Part shown: piece by piece, positions 1-5,695 of the stretch
Layout of the letters: every line of letters begins with the position of its first letter
How positions within the stretch are numbered: position 1 is the first letter of the stretch
DNA from: Nanobdellota archaeon
GTDB taxonomy: Archaea > Nanobdellota > Nanobdellia > Pacearchaeales > GW2011-AR1
Assembly: GCA_030640565.1 (NCBI GenBank)
Contig: DAOWJD010000024.1
Coordinates: 1 to 6,012, forward strand
DNA: 6,012 bases
Reading direction: 5' to 3'
Notes under the pieces: model-generated
Told to the model about the DNA's origin: nothing
Seen by the model: only the letters and a program-made list of their open reading frames with translations
Database searches by the model: none
Translations under genes and position numbers: made by a program

Positions 1-150
1 TTTAAGCTTTTGAAAAAACATCCCTGGCTTAGAAACTATTTTAGAAAAGGAAACTTCTGGAGTCCTGGAAAGTTCTTCCGTAGCGTCGGGAATACAACCA
101 CTGAAGCTGTTGCTCACTACATCACTTCTTCTCAACCTTGGGTCTGTTAG
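1..150 (+). CDS. tnpA: IS200/IS605 TnpA transposase (Y1 family), C-terminal part only
   Basis: This is the last 49 codons of an open frame that enters from the left edge and stops at TAG 148-150. The translation contains NYFRKGNFWSPGKFFRSVGN followed by a helix with AVAHYITSSQ. This matches the C-terminus of Y1 (HUH-type) single-strand transposases, in which the W-S-x-x-[YF]F-x-x-[ST]VG segment precedes a helix carrying the catalytic tyrosine. Tyr 40 of the fragment (codon 118-120) is the likely nucleophile that bonds to the DNA end, and the Gln five residues later resembles the metal-binding Gln usually found near it. The HUH motif would lie upstream of the window. The stop is about 20 bases before the right-end hairpin, the normal position for tnpA. 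Completeness and activity cannot be judged. Confidence 0.8.
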   Translation, partial: FKLLKKHPWLRNYFRKGNFWSPGKFFRSVGNTTTEAVAHYITSSQPWVC

Positions 151-160
151 TTTTAACATT

Positions 161-613
161 TTATTTATTGATACCTCGCCCTTTAGGGCGGGGTGTTTCA
201 TTTAAATCTGTTAATTCAGATGAAGATTTTATTTTCTTCCCTAAACCATCCACTATTTTTATTCCAAATTTCTTACAGACTTCTGCTTCTGGAATTTCAT
301 AAGAATATCTATCCCCCCCTTTAGCAAAGATTATTTCTTCCCCTGGAAATTTCTCTGCAAGAGCCTTTATTGAATTAATAACTGGTTGTTCCCTATCTAT
401 TGAATCAAAAACCTCATCAACAAACTTTAATGATTCTAAAATTATTTTTCTTTCTGATTGGGGCATAAATGATTTTCCTTTTTTTAGTTTACATTGATAA
501 TCGTTATTTAATATAATTATTAATTTATCTCCTAGTTCTTTTGCTAATTTGAGATATTCTATGTGTCCAACGTGAATTGGATCAAAATATCCAGATGCTA
601 GTATTATTTTCAT
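161..613 (-). CDS. Nucleotidyltransferase of the cytidylyltransferase-like (HxGH) family
   Basis: A cytoplasmic enzyme of about 150 residues with one Rossmann-like nucleotidyl-transfer domain. It should move AMP or CMP from ATP or CTP to a phosphorylated substrate, releasing pyrophosphate. Visible motifs are GYFDPIHVGH near the N-terminus (HVGH at residues 14-17, binding nucleotide phosphates), KGGDRY at about 98-103 and KKIKSSSEL at about 126-134, the counterpart of the ISS(T)-type C-terminal nucleotide-binding motif. The KGGD segment recalls heptose-phosphate adenylyltransferases (RfaE2/HldE C-domain); RibL-type FAD synthetase and TagD-like cytidylyltransferases are other relatives. The substrate cannot be read from the sequence. 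I start at ATG 613, which overlaps the upstream stop as ATGA and puts MKIILASG at the front as in the family; an ATG at 619 would add two residues. No Shine-Dalgarno is close, so translational coupling is likely. The last 12 residues (ETPRPKGRGINK) are encoded by the IS right end, so the native C-terminus was probably replaced. Confidence 0.85.
   Translation of the reverse strand: MKIILASGYFDPIHVGHIEYLKLAKELGDKLIIILNNDYQCKLKKGKSFMPQSERKIILESLKFVDEVFDSIDREQPVINSIKALAEKFPGEEIIFAKGGDRYSYEIPEAEVCKKFGIKIVDGLGKKIKSSSELTDLNETPRPKGRGINK
171..196. repeat. GC-rich hairpin, subterminal structure of the IS right end
   Basis: The core is a perfect-length stem of nine pairs, 173-181 (ACCTCGCCC) with 186-194 (GGGCGGGGT), around the loop TTTA, including one T-G wobble; two weaker outer pairs extend it to 171-196. 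It is the most GC-rich spot in the region. Together with the preceding tnpA it reads as the hairpin that TnpA recognises on single-stranded DNA. Because tnpA (+) and the nucleotidyltransferase gene (-) converge here, it may also act as a transcription barrier, though no T-run follows on the minus strand. It is translated as the tail of the minus-strand gene. Confidence 0.75.
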
Positions 614-1218
614 TTGCATTTACATTTCTTTATTTTTTCTCCAAGGAAAAAGAAGGGAAATAATATATCACTTATACAGCATGGAATTATTACTGCTATG
701 AGCACAATGAAAAATGATGCGACAAAATAAAAAACATTGAAAATTTGACTAAATGCTAATAGATAGAATAGACTTGCGAAAACAGATAAGAACACATGTA
801 TAAAATGGGGCATCTTTGTTATTTTTGTAGATATTCCGATTGAACTTCCGAGTAATGCTGAGAATAAGATAAGAATAGGTTTTTCAATCAATAACAAATG
901 GAAAGAAGTCCCAAAACCTAATAAACTTCCTCCAAGCCAGGGTAGGATTATATCACTCAAGCTTCCGAGAATTACTGAACCAGTGATTCCGATTAATAAT
1001 GCAGAGATTAATTTTGGTTTATACTTATAAAAAATTCCTGTAGTTACTATGGATGAAGCAACAACATGGAGTGGATGAAAAATTTCAAATAAATTCTTTG
1101 AAAATTGTTTTTGAAATAAATACTGGAAAAGAATGACTAATATTATTGCACTTATTATTGCGAATGCAGTAAAAGGAAGATGATGTTTTAGTTCGTGAAG
1201 TATTTCTTTTGTTTTCAT
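610..1218 (-). CDS. Uncharacterised polytopic membrane protein with conserved His and Asp motifs
   Basis: A 202-residue, strongly hydrophobic protein with about five or six membrane segments (roughly 14-35, 48-64, 68-93, 110-130, 138-158 and 163-192). I do not recognise a named family. Polar residues sit in or beside membrane segments: HELKHH (8-13), HPLH (48-51), SLSD (86-89), His107, PHFIH (137-141) and PCCISD (179-184). This pattern is compatible with ion or metal binding, but no transporter signature is visible. The protein looks internally duplicated: an H-x-x-H-V segment followed about 40 residues later by SDIILP (88-93), repeated as HFIHV and SDILFP (183-188). It ends in KKCKCK, a basic cysteine-containing tail. 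Its start codon directly follows the polB stop, with AGGAG eight bases upstream inside the polB end, and its stop overlaps the next gene by four bases, so it is the middle gene of a co-transcribed trio. Function is unknown. Confidence 0.8.
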   Translation of the reverse strand: MKTKEILHELKHHLPFTAFAIISAIILVILFQYLFQKQFSKNLFEIFHPLHVVASSIVTTGIFYKYKPKLISALLIGITGSVILGSLSDIILPWLGGSLLGFGTSFHLLLIEKPILILFSALLGSSIGISTKITKMPHFIHVFLSVFASLFYLLAFSQIFNVFYFVASFFIVLIAVIIPCCISDILFPFFFLGEKIKKCKCK

Positions 1219-3675
1219 TTAAAAATCTCCTAATGTCATTTGTTTTTTTCCAGATATGATCTCTTTTGTATCTATCTTAAAGATATTAAATATGTTCTCA
1301 ACAGCTGGAAGTAATTGTCTTTCCAAATAATATTTTATATTATATTCTCCTTTTTCATCAGGAAGTTTTACTTTTTCACGAACCAACTTTTTCCTTTCAC
1401 GCGTTTCCGCAATATAATATGTTATAAGATTTCCTCCACTAATTGGGATATTTTTTTCTTGCATTTTTCTTGCTGCAATTACATGAGGGGAGATTGCACG
1501 ATATTCTGAAAGCGGTTTTTTAAGCATGGTTTTTATGATTAAATCATTTTTATCTATTTCTCTATTTTTTAATTTTTTAGCAACTCCTTTAAGATATTTT
1601 AGAGCTTTTTTCTCATTTCCTTCCTTAAGAATAAGTCGTATTACTTTATTTTGAACTTCTCTTGCCAATTTGCACCAGTCTCTTCTCACTGTTTCAAATC
1701 CCCTGATTTTTATCTTATTGTCTTTTCCAATCATAGCATATTTCTTTTTCGCACCAATTATTCCTCCTCGTGTTGTTACCCAAATCCCTCTTTTAAAAAA
1801 TCCTTCAAGTTCAAGTTCCATAATCCCTGGAAGTTCTGAATTAAGCTCTTCTAAGAGCTGATTTATCTGTGCTTTTGTTTTTCCATCTACAAGAAATGCT
1901 ATAGAATCTGTATCTCCATATAATACCTTATATCTTTTCTCTTCTATGTTTTTGATAGTATCTTGATTGAATTTCCTTACATAGGCAAGAATAGATGCAG
2001 AAGATTCTTTGGAATAATATCTTGCTCCGAAAAATCCAATGTATCCGTGAACAGAAGCAGACAAAAGTTTGAATGCATTGCTTCTTGCAAGAGTTATTCT
2101 ATCTGGTTTTTTCTTATATTCTGCTTTTGCTTTTTTTCTTTGTTCAAATATGTCTTTTAAAAGTAAAGGAATAAAACCTGGTTTTTTTGTGAAGTAGAAT
2201 TTTCCCATTTTAGTTTCAATAGAATTAGAATTTTTCTCAGGTTTTTCAAGAAGAGTCGGGCCTGAAATATTCATTGAAATTATAATGCTTGTGTGCATTG
2301 AAGTGAAATCGAATAAAGCAATGTTTTTGTAAAGTCCTGGTGTTGGTTCTAATACAAATGCTCCTTCTACAGGTCCTCTTTGCCTTCTAACTCCTATTTC
2401 ATCATAGGTTGGTCTTTTTTCAGGGATTTCATTGTATTTTTCCAAGTTGTGAAGAATATATGATCCAACTTGTTTTGAAAGCCCGTTTCTTGAAATATCA
2501 AAAATAGGTTCTTGGATTACTTTTGCAAATTCAAGTAAATCTGGCCAGAATTTTTCAAAAAGCTGATATGTAAGAACAGAATCGTGAAGATTATATTCAA
2601 AATAATCTCTCATTTGTTTTTCATCTAGTGTTGAAGAATGCTTTATCTGGAAATCTTTTTTAGTATCTCCTAAAAATTCTTTTGAAACTTCATTTAAAGA
2701 AAGTGTTTCAGATTGCATATATTGTGCATAAGCTGTTTGAATGAATCTTAAAAGATCTACATGAACAATTCCTTTTATCTTCCCAGTCATAATTGCTCCT
2801 CTAGAAAATTTTGGTTGAGTTCCATCTAACCCAAGACTAAGAGGAACTTTTAATTTTTCAGCTCTTGCTCTGAGATATGGTAAATCAAAACCATCTGAAA
2901 AATATCCTACTAAAAAATCAGGGGAAACATCCCGAACACATGCAATAAATTTCTCTAAAAGCTCTTCTTCATCTTTTACATATTCAACATAAGAAGGTTT
3001 TTTTGCTATTTTTTTCCATGTAATAACTTTTTTGAAATTTTCTCCGACAAGAGAGACCATTAGAATTTCTCCGTGCCCAATTTTAAATTCATCTACTTCT
3101 ATATCATATGCAAGAACTTTTGGTTTGAATTTTTTCTCTTTAATTTTTTTAAATTCTTTGAGATTTATACACAAATCTACATCCATAGCAGCATCAATTC
3201 CGCCAAATTCTTGAGAATTAGTTAAAACTTCTCCTTCAATTTCATACCAGCAAAGGGGTGCTATCTTTTTTTCAATAATATAATGTGTTATAAATCCTAA
3301 ATCATAACCCCTTCTCTTTATTATCTCTGGAACCCCGAGTTTGTCTGCAATATCGTGCAAATCTTTGTAATTTGTAGCAAATATTTTTAGAGCTTTCACT
3401 TTTTTCCCTAAAAAGTGCTTGTCATGCAGTTCAACTTTTTCAACCCTTGTTTGCCTCCCTTTTAAATCTAATTTAATTTTCTCTATTTTTTCAATGAGTT
3501 TTTTTATCTTGGCTTGTTTTAATCTATTTTTAAGAATTGCCCAGAAATAAATAGGACAATCATCAATTATACAAATTCTCCTGCCTTCGCTGTTTCTTCC
3601 GATTATTCTTGCATAATTACGACCCTCAAAATCAAAATAGTCATAGTCTATTGGAGTAAAGTACATCTGAATCAT
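1219..3675 (-). CDS. polB: Replicative-type DNA polymerase, family B, with 3'-5' exonuclease
   Basis: The 818-residue protein covers the full archaeal PolB fold (family usually about 770-800). The proofreading domain has Exo I (Asp191, Glu193), Exo II (YFSDGFD, Asp264) and Exo III (YNLHD, Tyr361 and Asp365), so all catalytic carboxylates are present although the usual Exo II Asn is Phe259. Polymerase motif A reads DFTSMHTSII (Asp456), motif B KLLSASVHGY (536-545) and motif C YGDTDS (586-591, Asp588 and Asp590); a KKKY primer-grip-like motif lies at 643-646 after a short insertion (TTRGGIIG) relative to Pyrococcus PolB. Motif A has His461 for the usual steric-gate Tyr, and motif B has Ala540 and His543 for the usual Asn and Tyr. 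The C-terminus QMTLGDF is a PCNA-interacting peptide. No intein is seen. ATG 3675 is chosen because a TATA box is centred 25-26 bases upstream; Met4 is a weaker alternative. It heads the minus-strand trio and is divergent from fen. Confidence 0.97.
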   Translation of the reverse strand: MIQMYFTPIDYDYFDFEGRNYARIIGRNSEGRRICIIDDCPIYFWAILKNRLKQAKIKKLIEKIEKIKLDLKGRQTRVEKVELHDKHFLGKKVKALKIFATNYKDLHDIADKLGVPEIIKRRGYDLGFITHYIIEKKIAPLCWYEIEGEVLTNSQEFGGIDAAMDVDLCINLKEFKKIKEKKFKPKVLAYDIEVDEFKIGHGEILMVSLVGENFKKVITWKKIAKKPSYVEYVKDEEELLEKFIACVRDVSPDFLVGYFSDGFDLPYLRARAEKLKVPLSLGLDGTQPKFSRGAIMTGKIKGIVHVDLLRFIQTAYAQYMQSETLSLNEVSKEFLGDTKKDFQIKHSSTLDEKQMRDYFEYNLHDSVLTYQLFEKFWPDLLEFAKVIQEPIFDISRNGLSKQVGSYILHNLEKYNEIPEKRPTYDEIGVRRQRGPVEGAFVLEPTPGLYKNIALFDFTSMHTSIIISMNISGPTLLEKPEKNSNSIETKMGKFYFTKKPGFIPLLLKDIFEQRKKAKAEYKKKPDRITLARSNAFKLLSASVHGYIGFFGARYYSKESSASILAYVRKFNQDTIKNIEEKRYKVLYGDTDSIAFLVDGKTKAQINQLLEELNSELPGIMELELEGFFKRGIWVTTRGGIIGAKKKYAMIGKDNKIKIRGFETVRRDWCKLAREVQNKVIRLILKEGNEKKALKYLKGVAKKLKNREIDKNDLIIKTMLKKPLSEYRAISPHVIAARKMQEKNIPISGGNLITYYIAETRERKKLVREKVKLPDEKGEYNIKYYLERQLLPAVENIFNIFKIDTKEIISGKKQMTLGDF
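1227..1231 (-). promoter_or_regulatory. Shine-Dalgarno AGGAG for the membrane-protein gene, inside the end of polB
   Basis: On the minus strand AGGAG lies eight bases before ATG 1218-1216, within the codons for the last residues (Leu-Gly-Asp) of PolB. The spacing is suitable for ribosome binding. It supports the choice of start and implies translation within a polycistronic message, in contrast to the outer genes of the window, which look leaderless. Confidence 0.6.
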
Positions 3676-3696
3676 ATATAATTCCAGACAAAAGAT

Positions 3697-3704
3697 TATT
3701 TAAA
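3697..3704 (-). promoter_or_regulatory. TATA box of polB (leaderless start likely)
   Basis: On the minus strand TTTAAATA, preceded by the A-rich CTAAAC (possible BRE), has its centre 25-26 bases from the A of the polB start codon. Archaeal transcription usually begins about 25 bases downstream of the TATA centre, so the transcript would begin at or next to the ATG with no 5' leader. No Shine-Dalgarno is present, which agrees. Confidence 0.55.
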
Positions 3705-3710
3705 GTTTAG

Positions 3711-3722
3711 GAACCGAAGTTC
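3711..3722. repeat. Short inverted repeat between the polB and fen promoters
   Basis: GAAC-CGAA-GTTC forms a four-pair inverted repeat with a CGAA centre, extendable by one G-T wobble. It lies between the two outward-facing TATA boxes (3697-3704 and 3736-3743), where a single bound regulator could affect both promoters. The repeat is short enough to arise by chance, so an operator role is only a suggestion. Confidence 0.25.
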
Positions 3723-3735
3723 TCTTCACAAGTTA

Positions 3736-3743
3736 TTTATATT
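3736..3743 (+). promoter_or_regulatory. TATA box of fen (leaderless start likely)
   Basis: TTTATATT sits in the run TTATTTATATTTA with its centre about 24 bases before ATG 3763, the spacing expected if transcription starts at the start codon. An AGGT lies 14 bases before the ATG, rather far for a Shine-Dalgarno and upstream of the predicted transcript start. The box supports the Met-Gly start of FEN-1 over the TTG at 3754. Confidence 0.55.
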
Positions 3744-3762
3744 TAGGTAACATTTGATAATC

Positions 3763-4803
3763 ATGGGATTAAACATAAAAGACATTATTCCAAGAAAAGA
3801 AATAGAAATTGAAGAACTTAAAGACAAGATTGTTTGTGTAGATGCTTATAACATGCTTTATCAGTTTCTTTCTACAATCAGGCAGCCAGATGCAACTCCT
3901 TTGATGGATAATAAAAAAAGAGTTACTAGTCATTTATCTGGGATTTTCTATAGAAATGTAAATTTACTTGCAGAAGGAATAAAACTTGTTTATGTTTTTG
4001 ATGGAGAAGCCCCTGATTTGAAAGCAGCCACCCATAAAAAAAGAGGTGAAGGCAGAGAAATTGCAAAAGAAAGATATGAAGAAGCTAAATCAGGAGAAGA
4101 TTTTGAAGGAATGAGAAGATACGGCAGTCAATTAATACGTTTGAATGAAGAGATGATTAAAGAGAGCAAAGAACTTTTGCAAGCAATGGGAGTTGTTGTT
4201 GTGCAAGCTCCTGGAGAAGGTGAAGCAGAAGCAGCTTATTTGAATAAGATAAAAGGAGATGTTTTTGGAACAGTTAGCCAAGATTATGATTGTTTGCTTT
4301 TTGGAGCACCAATGCTTATAAGAAATCTTGCTCTTGCTAGAAGAAGAAAAACTTATTCTGGTTGGATAGAAGTAAAACCAGAGGTAATAGAATTGCAAAG
4401 AGTTTTAAATCTCCTTGAAATAAATCTTGACCAATTAATTTGTCTTGGGATTTTAGTTGGAACAGATTATAATCCAAGAGGAATTCCTGGAATTGGACAG
4501 AAAAAAGCTTTGGATATTGTAAAGAGATATAAACAACCTGTTTTGATTTTCAAAAGCATTGAAGAACAAATGATGGGTCTTTATGAAGAAGATAAATTTG
4601 ACTGGAAAGAAATCTTTGAACTTTTTCACAAGCCAAACGTGGTTGATGCTGATTTTGATTTTGAAAAAGTAGATGAAGAAAAAATAAAAGAAATTCTTGT
4701 TAAAGAGCATGATTTTTCAAACGATAGAGTTGAAAAACAGCTTGAAAAACTTCACGAACTTAAAGAAAAGAAAAAGCAAAAAGGTTTAGGAGAGTGGGTT
4801 TAG
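3763..4803 (+). CDS. fen: Flap endonuclease 1 (FEN-1)
   Basis: A structure-specific 5' nuclease of 346 residues, the usual archaeal FEN-1 length, that trims 5' flaps and RNA primers during Okazaki-fragment maturation and long-patch repair. The N-nuclease region begins MGLNIKDIIP with the conserved Gly2. Active-site carboxylates are all visible: Asp27 (VDAYNMLYQFL), Asp80 (YVFDGEAP), Glu152 and Glu154 (GEGEAEAAYL), Asp174 and Asp176 (SQDYDCLLFG) and Asp235 (VGTDYNPRG). The helix-hairpin-helix (H3TH) DNA-binding motif GIPGIGQKKAL is at 240-250, and the basic cap region RRRKTYSG is at 193-200. The lysine-rich tail ends in QKGLGEWV, a PCNA-interacting peptide. ATG 3763 is chosen over the in-frame TTG at 3754 because FEN-1 needs Met-Gly at its start and the TATA box is about 24 bases upstream. 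It is divergent from polB and converges on the next gene with a 20-base gap. Confidence 0.97.
   Translation: MGLNIKDIIPRKEIEIEELKDKIVCVDAYNMLYQFLSTIRQPDATPLMDNKKRVTSHLSGIFYRNVNLLAEGIKLVYVFDGEAPDLKAATHKKRGEGREIAKERYEEAKSGEDFEGMRRYGSQLIRLNEEMIKESKELLQAMGVVVVQAPGEGEAEAAYLNKIKGDVFGTVSQDYDCLLFGAPMLIRNLALARRRKTYSGWIEVKPEVIELQRVLNLLEINLDQLICLGILVGTDYNPRGIPGIGQKKALDIVKRYKQPVLIFKSIEEQMMGLYEEDKFDWKEIFELFHKPNVVDADFDFEKVDEEKIKEILVKEHDFSNDRVEKQLEKLHELKEKKKQKGLGEWV
4762..4782 (-). terminator. Possible T-rich terminator of the minus-strand membrane protein, inside fen
   Basis: Read on the minus strand, the lysine-rich codons near the end of fen become a run of Ts with few interruptions, about 42-62 bases past the stop of the 4824-5645 gene. 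This could end the converging transcript. The A-richness is also explained simply by the KEKKKQK coding sequence, so the role is uncertain. Confidence 0.3.
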
Positions 4804-4823
4804 ATATTTTAACCAGATTATCT

Positions 4824-5645
4824 TCAAAGTCTTCTTATTTCTCTTTCAAAATTTCTTTTTTGTTGTCTAAGACGCATCCTTTCTTGTTCTAATACCATTA
4901 CTTGTTGTTGATTTCCTTGTCTATTTGCTGTATTAATGCTCGCAGAAATACGCTTTAATTCTCTATCTATGTTTCCTATTTCATGGAGTATATCTTGTCT
5001 TTGGTCTCTAACACCTCTTCTTGTGCTGGTTCTTTGTCGTCGTGCCTCTCTTCCTCTTTTATGTGCACTCCAAACACCCTTACTAACATTACCCATTACT
5101 CTTCTACTTTTTCCCTTGAATAAAAGCCCAACAATTAACAAAACAAATCCAATTATAGTGGTTATAGTCTTTTCATAGAAGATATTTGTGAAAAATGTTA
5201 ATAGAATAAGGAAAAGACCAAATGTTATTAAGAACCCAGAGAATTTTAATTTCCAGATAAGTAAGCCAGCTATAACTAAAAATAATAAAGCAAGAATTGG
5301 ATATAAAAGATCAGAAGAAAATCCCAGATCATAAAAAATATTCCCAAGACCAAAACTTAAATTTGTTACATATAAGCCATAGATTATTAATGAAGAAACT
5401 GCAAAAGATATAGCTCCTGCTATCCCTTTGTTTGGTTGTCCGTACGGACCTTTAAAAATTCTTGATGTTGCATAAAAAATCAAGGCAAAAAAAATCAAGA
5501 ATAATAATGTAAGAATTATAGTTGAAGGATCTACACTATTAAAAAAATCTGTAATTGAAAATCTACCATAACCTGAAAAAAATTGCGCACTTATGACTTG
5601 TGTTAAAAAAACCAATAAAGATAATCCTAGTAATCCTCTTTTCAT
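4824..5645 (-). CDS. Uncharacterised membrane protein with a basic coiled-coil C-terminal tail
   Basis: A 273-residue protein I cannot assign to a named family. Residues 1-20 look like a signal peptide (KRG, a hydrophobic core, then VISA before Gln21) or a first membrane anchor. Five more hydrophobic segments follow at about 42-60, 77-93, 113-131, 136-154 and 160-176. Residues 177-273 form a soluble tail rich in Arg and Lys; from about 213 it has heptad-like Leu/Ile/Met spacing with many Gln, Arg and Glu, consistent with a coiled coil. The loops after segments 1 and 3 are basic (RIFKGPYGQPNKG, KLKF) while the others lack positive charge, so the positive-inside rule places the tail in the cytoplasm, where it could contact nucleic acid, ribosomes or a partner. 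The segment NKGIAGAISFAVSSLIIYGL resembles membrane proteins I associate with DPANN archaea, which I cannot verify. It shares a TATA palindrome with trm5, and its ATG is at the predicted transcript start. Confidence 0.8.
   Translation of the reverse strand: MKRGLLGLSLLVFLTQVISAQFFSGYGRFSITDFFNSVDPSTIILTLLFLIFFALIFYATSRIFKGPYGQPNKGIAGAISFAVSSLIIYGLYVTNLSFGLGNIFYDLGFSSDLLYPILALLFLVIAGLLIWKLKFSGFLITFGLFLILLTFFTNIFYEKTITTIIGFVLLIVGLLFKGKSRRVMGNVSKGVWSAHKRGREARRQRTSTRRGVRDQRQDILHEIGNIDRELKRISASINTANRQGNQQQVMVLEQERMRLRQQKRNFEREIRRL
4852..4861 (+). terminator. Possible T-tract terminator of fen, inside the converging gene
   Basis: About 50 bases after the fen stop the + strand reads TTTCTTTTTT, within a pyrimidine-rich run starting near 4821. 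Archaeal RNA polymerase commonly stops at T-runs without a hairpin. It lies in the 3' end of the convergent membrane-protein gene. No experimental signal can be seen, so the call is tentative. Confidence 0.35.
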
Positions 5646-5662
5646 GTTATTAATAGAAATTG

Positions 5663-5678
5663 AATATTTATAAATATT
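5663..5678. promoter_or_regulatory. Palindromic TATA element shared by two divergent leaderless genes
   Basis: AATATTTATAAATATT is a perfect 16-base palindrome containing TTTATAAA. Its centre (between 5670 and 5671) is 25.5 bases from the A of the start codon on each side: 5645 on the minus strand and 5696 on the plus strand. That is the standard archaeal distance from TATA centre to transcription start, so one element could serve both directions and give two leaderless messages. A TTTTATAT at 5687-5693 is too close to the trm5 start to be its box. Confidence 0.6.
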
Positions 5679-5695
5679 AATATTATTTTATATGC

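Larger units (their letters stand above)
1..200 (+). mobile_element. Right-end part of an IS200/IS605-family insertion sequence
   Basis: The piece holds the end of a TnpA transposase reading toward a GC-rich subterminal hairpin, which is the usual order at the right end of IS200/IS605 elements. By hand count the tnpA part is about 41% G+C, higher than the AT-rich genes beside it, which fits a foreign origin. The element end is placed near base 200, just past the hairpin and the bases GTGTTTCA; this resembles the hairpin-plus-TCA(A) ends I know from this family, but the exact base is inferred. These elements insert without target duplications, so no flanking repeat is expected. The left end lies outside the window, so whether the copy is complete and whether it carries tnpB cannot be told. 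Confidence 0.72.

Noticed and set aside
171..196. The hairpin as a plain intrinsic terminator unrelated to mobile DNA
   Set aside because: It lacks a following T-run on the minus strand and directly follows a TnpA C-terminus, so the IS end explains it better; a secondary terminator role is not excluded.
151..200. An omega-RNA 3' end belonging to a TnpB nuclease
   Set aside because: The hairpin resembles such ends, but no tnpB coding sequence is visible in the window, so a guide RNA cannot be supported.
1315..2160. Several 60-65 codon open frames on the + strand within polB, and similar ones at 3032-3214
   Set aside because: They are antisense to a clearly coding gene, are rich in Phe, Ser and Ile as expected from the complement of AT-rich coding DNA, and have no promoter or motif of their own.
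2300..2330. Degenerate motifs A and B read as a sign of an inactivated PolB
   Set aside because: Motif C, the motif A aspartate, the motif B lysine, KKKY, all exonuclease carboxylates and the PCNA peptide are intact in one uninterrupted frame, so an active enzyme is the better reading.
2392..2406. ATGATGA on the minus strand as a C box of a C/D guide RNA
   Set aside because: It is in frame within polB (Tyr-Asp-Glu codons), and I could not identify convincing D boxes and paired guide regions at suitable spacing.
4132..4710. Minus-strand open frames of 85-88 codons antisense to fen
   Set aside because: fen is full length with all catalytic residues in its frame; the antisense translations are low-complexity Phe/Ile/Lys runs with no recognisable domain.
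4936..5178. An 80-codon + strand frame antisense to the basic-tail membrane protein
   Set aside because: Its Leu- and Ser-rich content is the complement of the Arg/Gln-rich tail and the membrane segments; there is no start signal near it.
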